From contig JAJZYL010000018.1 in the NCBI GenBank assembly GCA_021798095.1, forward strand, positions 1-13,702: a DNA stretch of 13,702 nucleotides, given 5' to 3'. Below, piece by piece: positions 13,262-13,702 of the stretch. Made by a program: the position numbers and the translations under genes. The stretch is from an archaeon (GTDB lineage Archaea > Thermoproteota > Nitrososphaeria > Conexivisphaerales > UBA164). Under the pieces are notes generated by a model. The model had not been told where the DNA came from and did not search any database. It was given only the letters and a program-made list of their open reading frames with translations. The first letter of the stretch is position 1. Each line of letters opens with the position of its first letter.

Positions 13262-13702
13262 TTATACCTCCTTATCACTCAATGACTCACCTAATAACGA
13301 TTGATAAGCTTTTTTAATCCTATCGCTTTCAACCTTAACCCAGGCGCCCTCCTCCAGTAAAGTTTGTCTATGCTTCCTTATCATGTTATCAGATTCTGTG
13401 GGATTCGGACCTCCTTCTGTAAGCCTCAGCTTTATGCTCTTAACTACGTCAAACCTTTTAGCCAGTTCGGCTGCATCTACGTCCAGGCCCAGATCCTGTT
13501 TGGAATACTTCACCACCAGCCCCTGAAGGCCTAAGCCACCGTCCTCCGTTTCCCTTATTGCCTTCCCGACAAGTTGGTGAGCGGACCTGAATGGGATACC
13601 ATACCTCGTCGACAACCATTCTGCGACATCGCTGGCAGTTACCTGCGATGTTGATGCCGCGCTGATCATCGCGGCTTCATCATACTTTACAGAAGCTATC
13701 AT
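13262..13702 (-). CDS. argH: Argininosuccinate lyase, C-terminal 146 codons (start outside window)
   Basis: ArgH splits argininosuccinate into arginine and fumarate, the last step of arginine synthesis. Only the C-terminal third or so is present; family members are about 450-500 aa, so the methionine at the right edge is internal. Recognisable are the ArgH C-terminal helices: a MIAS segment at the edge, SQVTASDVAEWL (about 19-30) and the GIPFRSAHQLVGKAI segment (about 35-49), corresponding to the G[VI]PFR-x-AH-x-[IL]VG region of ArgH. The end, with a GGPNPTES stretch (about 97-104), also fits the C-terminal domain. The catalytic serine loop lies outside the window. The gene stops 6 nt before lysW, tying arginine synthesis to the LysW genes. 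Confidence 0.9.
   Translation of the reverse strand: MIASVKYDEAAMISAASTSQVTASDVAEWLSTRYGIPFRSAHQLVGKAIRETEDGGLGLQGLVVKYSKQDLGLDVDAAELAKRFDVVKSIKLRLTEGGPNPTESDNMIRKHRQTLLEEGAWVKVESDRIKKAYQSLLGESLSDKEV
13266..13271 (-). promoter_or_regulatory. Shine-Dalgarno site for lysW
   Basis: GGAGGT on the minus strand, a strong match to the anti-SD, lies 10 nt before the lysW ATG within the last codons of argH. It suggests high translation of the carrier. Confidence 0.65.

Noticed and set aside
1..13702. CRISPR arrays, insertion sequences, or long direct repeats
   Set aside because: No regularly spaced repeats, transposase motifs or terminal inverted repeats were seen by eye. The only duplicated units are the RAM pair and the two ligases, both diverged paralogues.

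Overview
The window reads as archaeal chromosome. Ribosomal protein L21e, RNA polymerase subunit Rpo4 (RpoF) and a DUF655 protein stand in a characteristic archaeal order, next to a geranylgeranyl reductase-family flavoprotein. Most promoters have an A/T-rich TATA-like box 25-32 nt before the start codon, which implies leaderless or nearly leaderless mRNAs, while genes inside operons often carry GGTG-type Shine-Dalgarno sites. The lineage is not proven. A full LysW carrier route for both lysine and arginine, plus small stand-alone Lrp/AsnC ligand-binding proteins, would fit Thermoproteota including Nitrososphaeria, but no rRNA is present to confirm this.

Layout. Positions 1-586 (minus) hold the start of an unrecognised protein with codon use unlike its neighbours; it runs off the left edge. 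Positions 710-4261 (plus) hold the geranylgeranyl reductase homologue, L21e, Rpo4, DUF655 and thiamine-monophosphate kinase (ThiL). Everything to the right is on the minus strand. Positions 4250-5295 hold two paralogous single-domain Lrp/AsnC ligand-binding proteins and an unrecognised 187-aa protein, apparently one operon. Positions 5371-8516 hold homocitrate synthase, LysX and LysK. LysM, an Lrp-type regulator, is at 8565-8975. Positions 9130-13702 hold, in transcription order, the end of argininosuccinate lyase (ArgH), LysW, a second LysX/ArgX-type ligase, LysY, LysZ and LysJ.

How the genes work together. LysW is a 57-aa carrier ending in the EDWGE motif. LysX would attach alpha-aminoadipate to it, and ArgX would attach glutamate. 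LysZ (kinase), LysY (reductase) and LysJ (aminotransferase) process the carrier-bound intermediates. LysK releases lysine or ornithine. Homocitrate synthase feeds the lysine branch, and ArgH finishes the arginine branch. Homoaconitase, homoisocitrate dehydrogenase, ornithine carbamoyltransferase and ArgG are not in the window. LysM lies between the two operons. Its own promoter and the homocitrate synthase promoter share a near-identical 15-bp element at the same distance from the start codon, which suggests coordinated control.
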